NCBI GenBank assembly: GCA_965652145.1
Contig: CBFGTV010000023.1
Location: 1 to 47,953, forward strand
Direction: 5' to 3'
Length of the DNA: 47,953 nt
DNA from: CBFGTV01 sp965652145
GTDB taxonomy: Bacteria > Bacillota > Clostridia > Peptostreptococcales > Natronincolaceae
Shown here: piece after piece, positions 16,271-25,593 of the stretch
Layout of the letters: each line of letters opens with the position of its first letter
How positions within the stretch are numbered: the stretch's first letter is position 1
Translations under genes and position numbers: made by a program
Notes under the pieces: generated by a model
What the model was told of the DNA's origin: nothing
Databases searched by the model: none
Seen by the model: the letters and a program-made list of their open reading frames with translations, nothing else

Positions 16271-17384
16271 CGAAAAAAATATTTTAAAAGCTGGGCTTAT
16301 TATTATAGCATTTATTTTAATCTATACTGGGACTATTCGCCTGGTAGATCAGGAATTACACGGATTCATTAAAGGATGGTTCTATAATCGATTTAACATT
16401 TATACTGATTTTCCAATACGTGGAAATTTGGGCGTTATATTTGAAAATTGGGCTCAATTAAAGCAATTTCTTATTAAAGTATTTTTTACTTTTATAGTAA
16501 TTTTAGGACTGTGCGCAAGTATTGCGGCATATCTGTATGAGCGGTATAGAAGTAATAAAGATATTGCTTTTATTTCTGAATCAATAAGTTCATTTATGAA
16601 TTCAAATAATGTTGACCTAATGCTACCCAAAAAATATTCCGAGATTGAAACACAGCTAATAAAGATAAAGGCGGTCTCTGAAAAAAATCAGCAATTGGTG
16701 CAAACTGAAATGCAACGGAAAAATGATCTGATCACTTATTTGGCCCACGATCTAAAAACTCCCCTGGCTTCAGTCATTGGATATTTGAGTCTTTTAGATG
16801 AAGCACCGGAAATGCCAGTAGCGCAAAAATCTAAATATGTTGGCATCGCTTTAGAGAAAGCCTTTAGACTGGAGGAATTAATTAACGAGTTTTTTGAGAT
16901 CACAAGATTCAATCTGCAGTCCATTGTTTTGAATAAAGGGAAAATAAAATTGGCTTTTATGCTTCAGCAGTTAGCCGACGAGTTTTACCCTATGCTTGAA
17001 CCCCAAGGGAAACAAGTATCCATTGATGTGCCTGATGACCTCATCCTAGTGGGAGATGCTGATAAGCTTGCTCGAGTTTTTAATAATATCTTAAAAAACG
17101 CAATCACCTATAGCTATGAAAACAGTATTATTTATATTTCTGCAGCTCAGCAAGGAGAGAATATTATGATTACTTTTACCAATCAGGGTGATCAGATTCC
17201 TTCCCAAAGGTTAAATACTATTTTTGATAAATTTTATCGATTGGATTCTGCCCGTTCAACCAACACAGGCGGAGCCGGATTGGGTCTGGCTATTGCTAAA
17301 GAAATTGTTACTGCCCATAATGGAACAATAACAGCAGAAAGTAATCTAGAACATACCAAATTTACTGTAAAGATTCCATCGTAA
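16248..17384 (+). CDS. vanS: VanS-like sensor histidine kinase
   Basis: A 378-residue kinase with two N-terminal transmembrane helices (about residues 11-28 and 76-99) and a short outside loop of about 45 residues. His167 lies in YLAHDLKTPLASVIGYLSLL. 'EAPEMPV.QK.KYV.IAL.KA.RLE.LI.EFFEITR.NLQ', N-box ARVFNNILKNAITYS and GGAGLGLAIAKEI closely resemble VanS of vanA-type clusters. The TTG start at 16248 lies inside vanR, as the TTG-GxT-A-AAA start of vanS does in known clusters; 16260 TTG is an alternative. The partner is the VanR-like protein. The nearby S11 carboxypeptidase is a candidate target. Confidence 0.85.
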   Translation: MATKLKNSEKNILKAGLIIIAFILIYTGTIRLVDQELHGFIKGWFYNRFNIYTDFPIRGNLGVIFENWAQLKQFLIKVFFTFIVILGLCASIAAYLYERYRSNKDIAFISESISSFMNSNNVDLMLPKKYSEIETQLIKIKAVSEKNQQLVQTEMQRKNDLITYLAHDLKTPLASVIGYLSLLDEAPEMPVAQKSKYVGIALEKAFRLEELINEFFEITRFNLQSIVLNKGKIKLAFMLQQLADEFYPMLEPQGKQVSIDVPDDLILVGDADKLARVFNNILKNAITYSYENSIIYISAAQQGENIMITFTNQGDQIPSQRLNTIFDKFYRLDSARSTNTGGAGLGLAIAKEIVTAHNGTITAESNLEHTKFTVKIPS

Positions 17385-17642
17385 AAGCTTGAGAGACTAA
17401 AAACATAAGTAATAGTATGTACTTTATTCAATTGGTATTCATGATTAATTATAGAAGGGTTAAAAATATTTCAGTTTTAGAATATCATGCCATCAAGGGA
17501 ATAGAGGTAGACTTTTAATGAGCTGTTTATTATTATGAGTGTTAATGGGGCAATGGAGGGTGAAGAGAAAGTTATATTAGAATCAAAGCTAGAAAATATC
17601 CAATGTGCTGGTTTTATTTGCCATAATATTAATATTGAACTG

Positions 17643-17690
17643 ACCACCAAACAGGGAACTATTAGCTGATTGGTGGTTTTCGTTTTTGCA
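17643..17690 (+). terminator. Probable terminator after vanS region
   Basis: ACCACCAA (17643-17650) pairs with TTGGTGGT (17670-17677), followed by TTTCGTTTTT. It lies about 260 bases after the vanS stop. Between them, 17535-17666 is an open frame (MSVNGAMEGEEKVILESKLE at its start) with no recognised family that ends in TGA in frame with the permease remnant. Confidence 0.55.
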
Positions 17691-17996
17691 TTTTTAGAGA
17701 AATTAATATTTTTTTCTAGGAATTTTAAATCCTCTTTTATTTCATTATTGGTAAGTGGTATGGTACTGTTGTTTCCAGTTATAGGGGGCATCCAAGGAAT
17801 TATAGGTGAGTTATTGTATTTTATGCCTTCTCAGGTACTAATAGCTGCTAATCATTTCATGTTCTTTAAGGCTTATTATATTTTGGGAAATGCAGTTTTG
17901 ATGCAATATGTAGTATTGACAGTAGCTGTAGCAGCATCTATTTCGATGGTGCTGATTGCATGTCGAACATTTCAACAATGGCAAGTGGAAAATTAG
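17670..17996 (+). pseudogene. C-terminal remnant of an ABC-2 type permease
   Basis: A 108-codon frame with no ribosome binding site. It matches the C-terminus of the next gene piece by piece: FISLLVSGMVLLFPVIGGIQ against FTSLIAGAVVMLFPTVPLDI, then ELLYFMPSQVLIAANHFMFF against TILMFLPTNLLIGVHHFKTF, and both end in QVEN. The first three quarters of the protein are absent. It is therefore the tail of a tandem duplicate permease that lost its 5' part. Confidence 0.7.
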
Positions 17997-18010
17997 CGGA
18001 GGTGATGACT

Positions 18011-19270
18011 TTGAAAGAATTAATAAGATTTGAGATAAATAAAAGTATTCGTAGACCCGTGGTTTTAGGAATTTTTATAGTAATTCTTTTTATTGATATA
18101 TTGATGATATTCTTTGGAACATTCGGAAATGAACCAACATATAGTATGCCTTACAACAAGGAAAAAGTAATGGAGCTTCAACAAGAACAATCAAGCTTTG
18201 CAGGTTTGATTGATGATACATGGACACAGCATATCAAAGATTTGAAAAATGGAATATTGAATAATCCTGATAACCAGGTTAACGAAGAAGAGCGCAAGAG
18301 GATAACAGAGGAATTGCTTGCTCACGGGCTTTCTAAAGAAACTATCAATTCTCCTGAAAATATCGGAAGATTTGTTAAGCAAGATATTTTGAATAGTCGA
18401 GCCTTTCAGAGGTTAGAAGATCCTGAAGTGGCATCGAACTTTTATATGTCGGCTGATCGAGCAGGTAAGGAAATAGCTGAATATTATCGTGAAACCTATG
18501 AAGGTCAAAAAGGTGAAGCTTTAGCCTCCAAAGCAGAGGAAATGTATGGTTACTTAAGTAATGAATATGAAGCCTATTACGATTACAGGTGGGGGTGGTC
18601 AAGGCTTCATGCTATACAAACGGTTCTACCTTTTACTGTTGGTTTGTTTTTAATTGTAGTACTGACACCAATGTTTTCTAACGAATATGCGAAAAAAACA
18701 GATTCACTTCTTCTGAGCGCAAAGTATGGTAAGAGCAAATTAATTATAGCAAAGATGATCGTAGCATTTTTACTTGCAATTGTATCATGGTTATTAATAC
18801 AATTCATTAATATTGTCATTATATTCTCCTTTTTTGGGGTAGCAGGTTCAAAATCTTTTTTGCAAAATTGGGCGGTAAATCCAAGTCCTTACGCATTTAC
18901 CTATCTGACAAGCTATCTAGCAGTATCGGCTATCAGCTTTGTTGGCCTATTATTTTTAACCTCAATGATTTTATTCATTTCATCTAGAAGTAAAACACCT
19001 TTTACATCACTTATCGCTGGTGCGGTTGTTATGCTGTTTCCTACAGTGCCCCTCGATATATTTGCTGGTACGATGGTGCAGACAATCCTGATGTTTCTAC
19101 CTACTAATCTCTTAATAGGGGTACACCATTTTAAAACCTTTGAAGCATTTTATCTCTTTAAAAAAGTAATTATGCTACCTTCTGCTACGTTGGTTGTTGC
19201 AGGTGTACTATCGTTACTAATGGTATTAGGGGCATATCTTAGCTTTAAACAACACCAAGTAGAAAACTAA
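18011..19270 (+). CDS. ABC-2 type transporter permease
   Basis: A 419-residue membrane protein. One N-terminal helix (VVLGIFIVILFIDILMIFFG) is followed by a long extracellular, charged segment of about 170 residues and then five to six clustered helices to the C-terminus. This is the one-plus-five layout of ABC-2 permeases of the NatB/YhgE-like and bacteriocin-export type. A TTG start at 18011 is favoured, as GGAGG lies 8 bases upstream; ATG 18005 is too close. No ATPase directly adjoins it, so it may use the ATPase at 19958. The substrate is unknown. Its position after vanS and a decayed twin suggests a regulated envelope-stress exporter. Confidence 0.7.
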   Translation: MKELIRFEINKSIRRPVVLGIFIVILFIDILMIFFGTFGNEPTYSMPYNKEKVMELQQEQSSFAGLIDDTWTQHIKDLKNGILNNPDNQVNEEERKRITEELLAHGLSKETINSPENIGRFVKQDILNSRAFQRLEDPEVASNFYMSADRAGKEIAEYYRETYEGQKGEALASKAEEMYGYLSNEYEAYYDYRWGWSRLHAIQTVLPFTVGLFLIVVLTPMFSNEYAKKTDSLLLSAKYGKSKLIIAKMIVAFLLAIVSWLLIQFINIVIIFSFFGVAGSKSFLQNWAVNPSPYAFTYLTSYLAVSAISFVGLLFLTSMILFISSRSKTPFTSLIAGAVVMLFPTVPLDIFAGTMVQTILMFLPTNLLIGVHHFKTFEAFYLFKKVIMLPSATLVVAGVLSLLMVLGAYLSFKQHQVEN

Positions 19271-19522
19271 AGATGAAACCATCCTTCCCACTTTATTTTG
19301 GCATAAAAAATCATGGCTGTTGGCCAAAAAAACATCAAAAAAATAATTTGCATTAAAGCCGTTTTGGGAGATTTAAGGGAGAATGGCAATGGGAATTCTA
19401 TGCAATTTCACATGAAATGTATGAATAGAGCTAAAAGTATGTTAAAATACCATAATATAAAGTTATTTGATAATTTAAATGTTTCAATTAGTAAAACTAT
19501 TAAAGAAAAGCAGGTGAAATTA

Positions 19523-19861
19523 ATGGATAAATTCCAGAGGGGTATTCTTTTAATTGCTTCTGCTGCATTTACAATATACTTATTTTTTTCATTAGTGGAC
19601 GTCAAAAAATCGTCTAAATGGCTAAAATGGTATTGGCAAATGAATTTGGAGGAACGGAGAAAATATGATCCTAGAATAGCCATAGGACGGATAAAAAAAA
19701 TTCTTGTTATGATATTTATAATTGGTATATTTGGATTTTTGTTATCATGGTTTGTTAAACCAGTAATCTCAATTATAACTTTTAGCATTATTTTGGTCAT
19801 ACTTGTTTTTTCTATCGGCTATACCAGACCAAAGAATTGCCTGTTGGAAGAAAAAGAGTAA
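19523..19861 (+). CDS. Small membrane protein, DUF3784-like
   Basis: A 112-residue protein starting MDKFQRGILLIASAAFTIYL, with a first helix at about residues 6-24, a cytoplasmic linker (KKSSKWLKWYWQMNLEERRK), and two further helices around residues 55-95. The helix-linker-double-helix layout is seen in small DUF3784-type proteins that often accompany ABC permeases; the match is tentative. ATG 19523 is preferred because AGCAGGTG precedes it. The frame is open upstream to 19313, but that part is not protein-like. It sits between a permease and an ATPase gene and could be an accessory subunit. Confidence 0.55.
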   Translation: MDKFQRGILLIASAAFTIYLFFSLVDVKKSSKWLKWYWQMNLEERRKYDPRIAIGRIKKILVMIFIIGIFGFLLSWFVKPVISIITFSIILVILVFSIGYTRPKNCLLEEKE

Positions 19862-19957
19862 GATTATAATAGCAATAGGCTGTTTAATTAAGATATAAAA
19901 ATTAGGTTTTAATCAAAATGCAACTTCATTTAAGGATTAGAAAAGAGGTGTCTAAAT

Positions 19958-20665
19958 ATGAAATTTGTTATTGAGCATTTATCAAAACATTTTGAGAAGA
20001 AAGAAGTTCTAAAGGATATTAACTTTGTATTTGAGGAAGGTAAAATTTACGGTCTGTTAGGCAGGAACGGTGCAGGTAAAACCACGCTTTTCAATTGCTT
20101 AAATCGTGATATTAAAATGGATGGTGGACGCTTTTATTTGGAAGAGGAGGGAGAAGAGCGAGAAGTAACGGCAGAAGATATTGGCTATGTGCTTTCTACC
20201 CCCACGGTACCAGAATTTTTAACTGGGCGGGAATTTCTAAAGTTCTTTTTAGATATCAACGAAAGGGCGGTTCCCAATCCTAAATCCTTTGATGAGTATT
20301 TTGATTATATGGGCATTAGGCCAGATGATAGAGACAGGCTTCTAAAGGATTATTCACATGGTATGAAAAATAAGATGCAAATGCTTGTTAATATTATTGT
20401 CAGTCCCAATATTTTACTTCTTGATGAGCCGCTGACTTCCTTGGATGTTGTAGTTGCAGAGGAGATGAAGCAATTATTACGTTCTTTAAAGGCGGGGAAA
20501 ATTATTATCTTTTCAACCCATATTATGGATCTGGCTCTGGATTTATGCGATGAAATTGTACTTCTTCAAGGTGGGGAGCTGGAGGTTGTGGATAAAATTA
20601 ATTTAGATAGCCGAGAATTTAAAGAAAAAATTATGTCAGCCTTTCGGGAGGAAAATGATGAATAA
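19958..20665 (+). CDS. ABC transporter ATPase
   Basis: A 235-residue ATPase with Walker A GRNGAGKT (residues 35-42), signature SHGMKNK (132-138), Walker B NILLLDEP (150-157) and switch His in FSTHIMDLALD. The Walker A has Arg in place of Pro, and the signature has HG instead of GG; both occur in the daunorubicin/bacitracin exporter branch. GAGGTG precedes the ATG. It overlaps the next permease by a few bases, so the two form a transporter, probably an exporter; the cargo is unknown. Confidence 0.85.
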   Translation: MKFVIEHLSKHFEKKEVLKDINFVFEEGKIYGLLGRNGAGKTTLFNCLNRDIKMDGGRFYLEEEGEEREVTAEDIGYVLSTPTVPEFLTGREFLKFFLDINERAVPNPKSFDEYFDYMGIRPDDRDRLLKDYSHGMKNKMQMLVNIIVSPNILLLDEPLTSLDVVVAEEMKQLLRSLKAGKIIIFSTHIMDLALDLCDEIVLLQGGELEVVDKINLDSREFKEKIMSAFREENDE

Positions 20666-22229
20666 AGTCTTACAAAACTCTTTTTCCTTAAAAAACACAT
20701 ATCGGGTGAACAGTATTTTGTATTCAATTAAGCAGATTCCTTTTTTAAAGAGATTACTCCCAGACACGCTATACCAGGTACGAGGACTAAAAATGACAGC
20801 AAATGTAATTTCTGTGCTTTGGGAGATCATTTCCACATTTTTAGGGAAATTTTTGTACTTTCTGATTATGATTCAGGGGGCATCAGCCCTGTATAAAACG
20901 CATCCGCAGAATCATGTTTTTATCCATCTGCTTGTGTTTTTATCTATTCTAGGGGCTATTTTTAATACCCATATGTTTAATCCATCCAGAGATAAGTATT
21001 ATGCCATGATCCTGATGAGAATGAAGGCGCGATCATATACCCTGGTCAATTATGGCTATGCGATATTGAAGGTTATAATTGGGTTTCTTCCCTTTGCCAT
21101 CGGGTTTGGGCTGTCTAATCAAATCCCCCTTTGGATGTGTGTACTCATACCCTTTTTCGTTGCAGGGCTGAAGCTGACCATGGCTGGGTATTTCCTTAAG
21201 ACCTATGAAAAGACTGGACGTATTACCAACGAGAATAGTATGGGCATGTTTAAGTGGGGTGTAATGCTGATCTTCCTTTCTTTAGGCTATGGATTGCCTG
21301 CTTTGGGTATTGTACTTCCCTTTGCTGCTTCAGTAGGTTTTATGGTACTGTGCATTATAAGCGGTGGCGTTTCGGTAATGAAGATTCTCAGCTTCAAAAG
21401 CTATCAAGAGATGTATAAGCAAATCCTTACAGACTCGATGAATCAAATGAACAACATAAAAGAGGCTTCCACTCAAATGAGTCGGAGGGCGATTTCGGTA
21501 AATACGGGAATTACCAGTAGAAAGAAGGGATTCGAGTATCTCAACGAGCTGTTTGTCAAGCGTCATCAAAAAATTCTCTGGAGATCTTCTATAAATATCA
21601 GTATGGTGAGTGTTTTTCTGATTTTTGGGCTGCTACTACTGTTTAACTTTGTACCAGAGATTAAAACAAATATTAACGAGTTACTGATGACCTACCTTCC
21701 CTATTTTGTGTTTATCATGTATAGTATTAACCGAGGAACCGGTTTTACAAAGGCCTTGTTCATAAACTGTGATCACAGTCTATTAACCTACTCTTTCTAT
21801 AAACAGCCTGAATTTGTTTTAGCCTTATTTAAGATTCGTTTACGTGAGATTATTAAAGTGAATCTATTGCCTGCAACTATTATTGGAGCTGGACTTGCAT
21901 TACTACTTTTTGTTTCGGGTGGGGCGGACAATCCCATAAATTATGGAGTATTGTTTGTTTCTATTGTCTGTATGAGTATTTTTTTCTCGGTTCATTACCT
22001 TATGCTCTATTATCTTCTGCAGCCCTATAATGTAAAAACAGAAATGAAAAGTGCAACCTATCAGATTGTACTCTCAATAACTTATCTGTTGTGTTTCTTT
22101 ATGATGCAGTTAAAAATGCCAACATTAGTTTTTGGGCTAATGACCATTGTATTCTGCATAATATACTCGATTGTTTCATGTATTTTGGTATACTATTTGG
22201 CACCAAAAACCTTTAGATTTAGGACATAA
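20658..22229 (+). CDS. Large ABC transporter permease
   Basis: A 523-residue polytopic membrane protein with about 12 hydrophobic helices in two halves, separated by a cytoplasmic region near residues 240-310 (KSYQEMYKQILTDSMNQMNN, then SRRAISVNTGITSRKKGFEY). Its 3' helices end YYLAPKTFRFRT. It is the permease partner of the ATPase just upstream, whose gene it overlaps. ATG 20658 is chosen because GGGAGG lies 6 bases before it; ATG 20655 is the alternative. I do not recognise a named family; the layout recalls the large permeases of clostridial multidrug or bacteriocin ABC exporters. Confidence 0.75.
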   Translation: MNKVLQNSFSLKNTYRVNSILYSIKQIPFLKRLLPDTLYQVRGLKMTANVISVLWEIISTFLGKFLYFLIMIQGASALYKTHPQNHVFIHLLVFLSILGAIFNTHMFNPSRDKYYAMILMRMKARSYTLVNYGYAILKVIIGFLPFAIGFGLSNQIPLWMCVLIPFFVAGLKLTMAGYFLKTYEKTGRITNENSMGMFKWGVMLIFLSLGYGLPALGIVLPFAASVGFMVLCIISGGVSVMKILSFKSYQEMYKQILTDSMNQMNNIKEASTQMSRRAISVNTGITSRKKGFEYLNELFVKRHQKILWRSSINISMVSVFLIFGLLLLFNFVPEIKTNINELLMTYLPYFVFIMYSINRGTGFTKALFINCDHSLLTYSFYKQPEFVLALFKIRLREIIKVNLLPATIIGAGLALLLFVSGGADNPINYGVLFVSIVCMSIFFSVHYLMLYYLLQPYNVKTEMKSATYQIVLSITYLLCFFMMQLKMPTLVFGLMTIVFCIIYSIVSCILVYYLAPKTFRFRT

Positions 22230-22316
22230 CTAAATTGAAAATTTATAGTATATTATTAAAATAGTTTTAAAAAAGACAATATCAAAGCATAGAGATTATT
22301 CATGGAAATAAGTAAG

Positions 22317-22348
22317 GCACCTTAAAAATAAGGTGCTGTTACTTTTTT
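22317..22348 (+). terminator. Rho-independent terminator
   Basis: GCACCTTA and TAAGGTGC pair around AAAA, followed by TGTTACTTTTTT. Ends the ABC transporter operon. Confidence 0.75.
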
Positions 22349-22531
22349 ACCTTTTTTTAAAATGACATTAACGAAATAATATTTGGTTGAATAAATAAAT
22401 ATGTTATCTCAATACATAAATTTTAAAGAGGAACTCCCGTACTTAGTATTCGATAGGTAACCTAACTTGCCAGCATAATTTGTTTAATGATAGGAAAAAG
22501 ACGGAGTGTTTTCTTCTTAATAAATTTATGT

Positions 22532-22836
22532 TATAATATAGAAATAATAACAATAATTACCTTAATTAAAAAATATTTAAAGGGATTTTGAATTTTGGAA
22601 ATATTAAGCTACTTTTGACCTAAGAATATTTCGGTTGGTACATCTATTAATTTATGTACCATTTGAGATATCGAAACAAAGTCCAATGAAAAGTACGATA
22701 AAAATGGGGGGATGTCAATGAAAAAAATTAATTTTATTTGAGCGGCTATGATTTCACAATGAAGCTAGTTATAGCCTCTAAGTCTCGATAGTGTCAGTGG
22801 TGTAAGCGTAATATTTTTGTGAAAGGGGTTATGTTT
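22532..22836 (+). promoter_or_regulatory. Long leader of the secreted-protein gene with a mini-ORF
   Basis: A TATAAT box lies at 22532-22537 with no good -35. Downstream, TGGTACAT pairs with ATGTACCA (around 22637-22662), a strong GGGGGG site precedes an 8-codon frame MKKINFI-stop (22718-22741), and GGCTAT/ATAGCC forms another hairpin (about 22743-22776). The mini-ORF could be a leader peptide or the stub of a truncated gene. Positions 22350-22530 hold nothing recognisable. Confidence 0.4.
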
Positions 22837-24216
22837 ATGAAATTTAAGAAAGCACTATATGTAATGTTAATTTTAACGATGGTTTTTTGTACAGGCTTCT
22901 CTGTTTCTGCTAATGAAATATCTGCACAGGAACACAACATAGACACAATCCAAGAAACAACTGTCAGTGAAAATTTTAATACACTTGAAAAAACAAAGAG
23001 GAGTATTAATCTCAATAACCATTTTGAAAATGGGGCAAGCTTTACTGATAATTTAAACCCTATCCAAGGTAAAATATTGGAACCAACTGTTGTGGATGAG
23101 CTTCAAATATCTGAAAGCACCGATGCTCTTGAGGAAGAAACGCCTGAGGTGACTAAACCAATATCGCCACTTCTTACCAACAGTTATTATTGGAATTATC
23201 GAACTGCATACTTTCAACCATCAACAATGACTGCGACTGATGATATAGATATTGTGTGGAATCGGTATCAACCAGGCAACGAAGACACTTGGAGTGATGA
23301 TTATCAACCCATGGGATATCCATCTTTGTATGCATCTACATTTGTTGCAAGTGAAAACCAATCTGTTTATAGCACAAACGCTAACCAAGGACATGTTAAC
23401 GATTATCTTGGCAGTGCTGTTTATGGTTCACATTCATACTATACTGTTATGACTGGAAATTGGGATACCGTAACGGCTTTGGCAAGCAAGAAAGTTAGAG
23501 TTAGAATTGCTGATATGACAACGAATAGTCTAGTTTTTGATAGCGGATATGGAACAGACGGTGAGTCTTATTCACCTGCTGCTGGGGGGAATGTTCAATA
23601 CTTCTCAACCTCCTCTACAACAAGCTTTGGTGCATCTAAAGACGTTTATCATGTGAGATTTGATACAAGTGTTGGGGCAAGAGTATATTGCGTTATCCTT
23701 TCACCGTATAATCCATATTATCCGAGTACATGGGATGAGATTGATAATTTAGACCCAACTTACCATTATGCTTTTTATGCTGGACAGGCTGTTCCTGGAA
23801 GGGCAACTATATCTAATATTTCCGCACACAACTCGTCCGTTTCTTACAACGGGTACGCTAGTTTTGAATCTCCAGTTTCATCAACAACAATATCTGCTAG
23901 TACACCGGTTTCACAAAATAATTTATATGCATTGCGTAGTGTTACTGTCAAAGAATATGTTTCAAGCCAAAATAATCTGTATTTGAGTAATTTGTCTTAT
24001 AAAATCAAATGGCCAGACCATTTTTCGTTTTACTATTTGAACGGTTCTCCCGATACATACTCGTACACATTTACCCAAAGTGCCAGCCCTATAGGAGTAT
24101 GGCAGTTTATGTTTAGCGGAATTTGGAAGGATGCTACCAATAGATATAATACGTTCTTAGGCAGAACACATATGACAATAGATTATTTAGCACCCTATGG
24201 CTATATAGTTAAGTAA
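22837..24216 (+). CDS. Secreted protein of unknown function
   Basis: A 459-residue protein. A signal peptide is clear: basic MKFKK, hydrophobic ALYVMLILTMVFCTGFSVSA, and a likely cut at SANE. A low-complexity, acidic linker of about 100 residues follows (ending TPEVTKPISPLL), then a Tyr/Ser/Thr/Asn-rich region rich in aromatic residues that looks like all-beta extracellular domains. No cell-wall anchor, lipobox or enzyme motif was seen. ATG 22837 is chosen since AAAGGGG ends 8 bases upstream; the GTG at 22819 would put the ribosome binding site inside the gene. It has its own terminator and is a single-gene unit. Family not recognised. Confidence 0.7.
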   Translation: MKFKKALYVMLILTMVFCTGFSVSANEISAQEHNIDTIQETTVSENFNTLEKTKRSINLNNHFENGASFTDNLNPIQGKILEPTVVDELQISESTDALEEETPEVTKPISPLLTNSYYWNYRTAYFQPSTMTATDDIDIVWNRYQPGNEDTWSDDYQPMGYPSLYASTFVASENQSVYSTNANQGHVNDYLGSAVYGSHSYYTVMTGNWDTVTALASKKVRVRIADMTTNSLVFDSGYGTDGESYSPAAGGNVQYFSTSSTTSFGASKDVYHVRFDTSVGARVYCVILSPYNPYYPSTWDEIDNLDPTYHYAFYAGQAVPGRATISNISAHNSSVSYNGYASFESPVSSTTISASTPVSQNNLYALRSVTVKEYVSSQNNLYLSNLSYKIKWPDHFSFYYLNGSPDTYSYTFTQSASPIGVWQFMFSGIWKDATNRYNTFLGRTHMTIDYLAPYGYIVK

Positions 24217-24238
24217 TATTTAGATTAAAAAAATTTAG

Positions 24239-24285
24239 CCCTTGCTTGCCAAACAATACGTATTAGGTAATGCAAGGGTTTTTTT
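24239..24285 (+). terminator. Rho-independent terminator
   Basis: CCCTTGC and GCAAGGG pair, with TTGCC/GGTAA inside and the palindrome AATACGTATT in the loop, followed by seven T. Confidence 0.85.
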
Positions 24286-24342
24286 ATATTTTCAGATATT
24301 AGTATTGTTTGATACAGGCCTTAGATGTACTTCCTATCTACT

Positions 24343-25197
24343 TTAAATATAAAAGTTAAAAATATCGGCTATGGTTTTTCGTACAGAATATGACACACTA
24401 TTTTCCTGAAGAAGTGCCCTAAATGACTCATCAGCTGTATTATATCGCATTTTTGTCGGATATCCTTGTTCGTCAAATTCAGTTGGTACATTATTAATAA
24501 CATCCTTAATACGAAGCATATCCGAATATGATATTTCATTGTATGCTGTGGTTTTGCTGTTTTTAAGTAGTGTCATACTTTCTTGATAAGCCGCAGTAAA
24601 GTCTTTTGTTTGTATAGCCTGTATAAAATTCTCGTAAAAGGTATCGACATGTCTCAACATATTTTTACGAAAATTATCCATAATATTTTGAACATTTTTG
24701 TTGTATTCCTCACATTCAGCATAAGCCCTTGCGGCTGCTTCCTCAAATTGGATTCGTTCTGAGTCTTGATCTTCTGTAAATGCAACAATTTTAGCTTCTA
24801 CTGTTTTATAAGAATAGGCCGGCATCAGGCATGTATCATTTAAAGATTGCTGAAAGGCATCATTTAATCTGTCCAATTGACGATAAAGCTCATTTTCGTT
24901 ATCAATATACATGTCGTGCAACTCATCGCGCATCTCTACATACCTTTTTCCCAAAGCTTCTAGCCATTCTTCATGATTAATGATTGTCGTAGTCCTAGAA
25001 ACATTGGAAAATTCTCTAAAAAAGCTTGCAGTAATTTTTGATGTTTCTGTAATATCAATGCCTGCCTCTTTTAATGATATTGCCCGGCTGACGAATTCTT
25101 CTCTTTGGGCTTCATTGTCATAATCTTTGTTAAGAGAAAGATTGTCAAACATACGGTTAACATTTGAAAAAAAATCCTTATGAATACTTAAACCCAT
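24343..25197 (-). CDS. Unrecognised helical protein
   Basis: A 284-residue, acidic, soluble protein without signal peptide or membrane helix. Most of the chain looks alpha-helical, with heptad-like stretches (LYRQLDRLNDAFQQSLND; FEEAAARAYAECEEYNKNVQ; IMDNFRKNMLRHVDTFYENF). The C-terminus MRYNTADESFRALLQENSVS and SYSVRKTIADIFNFYI looks like a folded tail. The start is backed by AAAGGAG on the minus strand. It stands alone, convergent with the secreted-protein gene and divergent from rph. No function can be assigned; a structural or toxin/effector-related helical bundle are both possible. Confidence 0.65.
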   Translation of the reverse strand: MGLSIHKDFFSNVNRMFDNLSLNKDYDNEAQREEFVSRAISLKEAGIDITETSKITASFFREFSNVSRTTTIINHEEWLEALGKRYVEMRDELHDMYIDNENELYRQLDRLNDAFQQSLNDTCLMPAYSYKTVEAKIVAFTEDQDSERIQFEEAAARAYAECEEYNKNVQNIMDNFRKNMLRHVDTFYENFIQAIQTKDFTAAYQESMTLLKNSKTTAYNEISYSDMLRIKDVINNVPTEFDEQGYPTKMRYNTADESFRALLQENSVSYSVRKTIADIFNFYI

Positions 25198-25593
25198 AAA
25201 ATACTCCTTTCTACAGCTATTGATTTTCCACGAATTGAAAATACTTCTTTAAAGCTTAAAGCCGGATTTAATGTACCTATGACATATATCGGTGTTATTT
25301 ACTTAAATCTTAATATATATTCCCCATGAATTTTGGGGAGTCAAGGAAAATTCAAAGACATTTAAGTTTTAGAATTTGAGTATTCCCAGCAATTACGCAG
25401 CAATTCAGTGCTGAAAATTTTATAGGTAAGGGGATGAGTTTTCTTGGCTTTATAAACCCTTCCCACTTTAATTATAGCATACAAAAAATTGTAAATATAG
25501 ACTGTTTGTTCCCAGTGACTGTTGCTATAATGTACTAGTGTTAATCTAATGTTGGAGCGGATTATGGGAAATAATGCAATGGGAGGGGTATGT
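25198..25593. other. Divergent intergenic region upstream of rph
   Basis: A TATAAT box with an extended TG-like context (TGCTATAATG, 25525-25532) lies about 60 bases before rph, but no convincing -35 is seen. On the minus strand TATGCTATAATT (around 25480) could be the -10 box of the helical-protein gene. I found no copy of the inverted repeat seen upstream of the second Rph-like gene. Confidence 0.35.

Noticed and set aside
17667..17669. In-frame TGA between two open frames, considered as a selenocysteine codon
   Set aside because: The downstream frame is a decayed permease tail, no selenoprotein context is seen, and the nearby hairpin fits a terminator.
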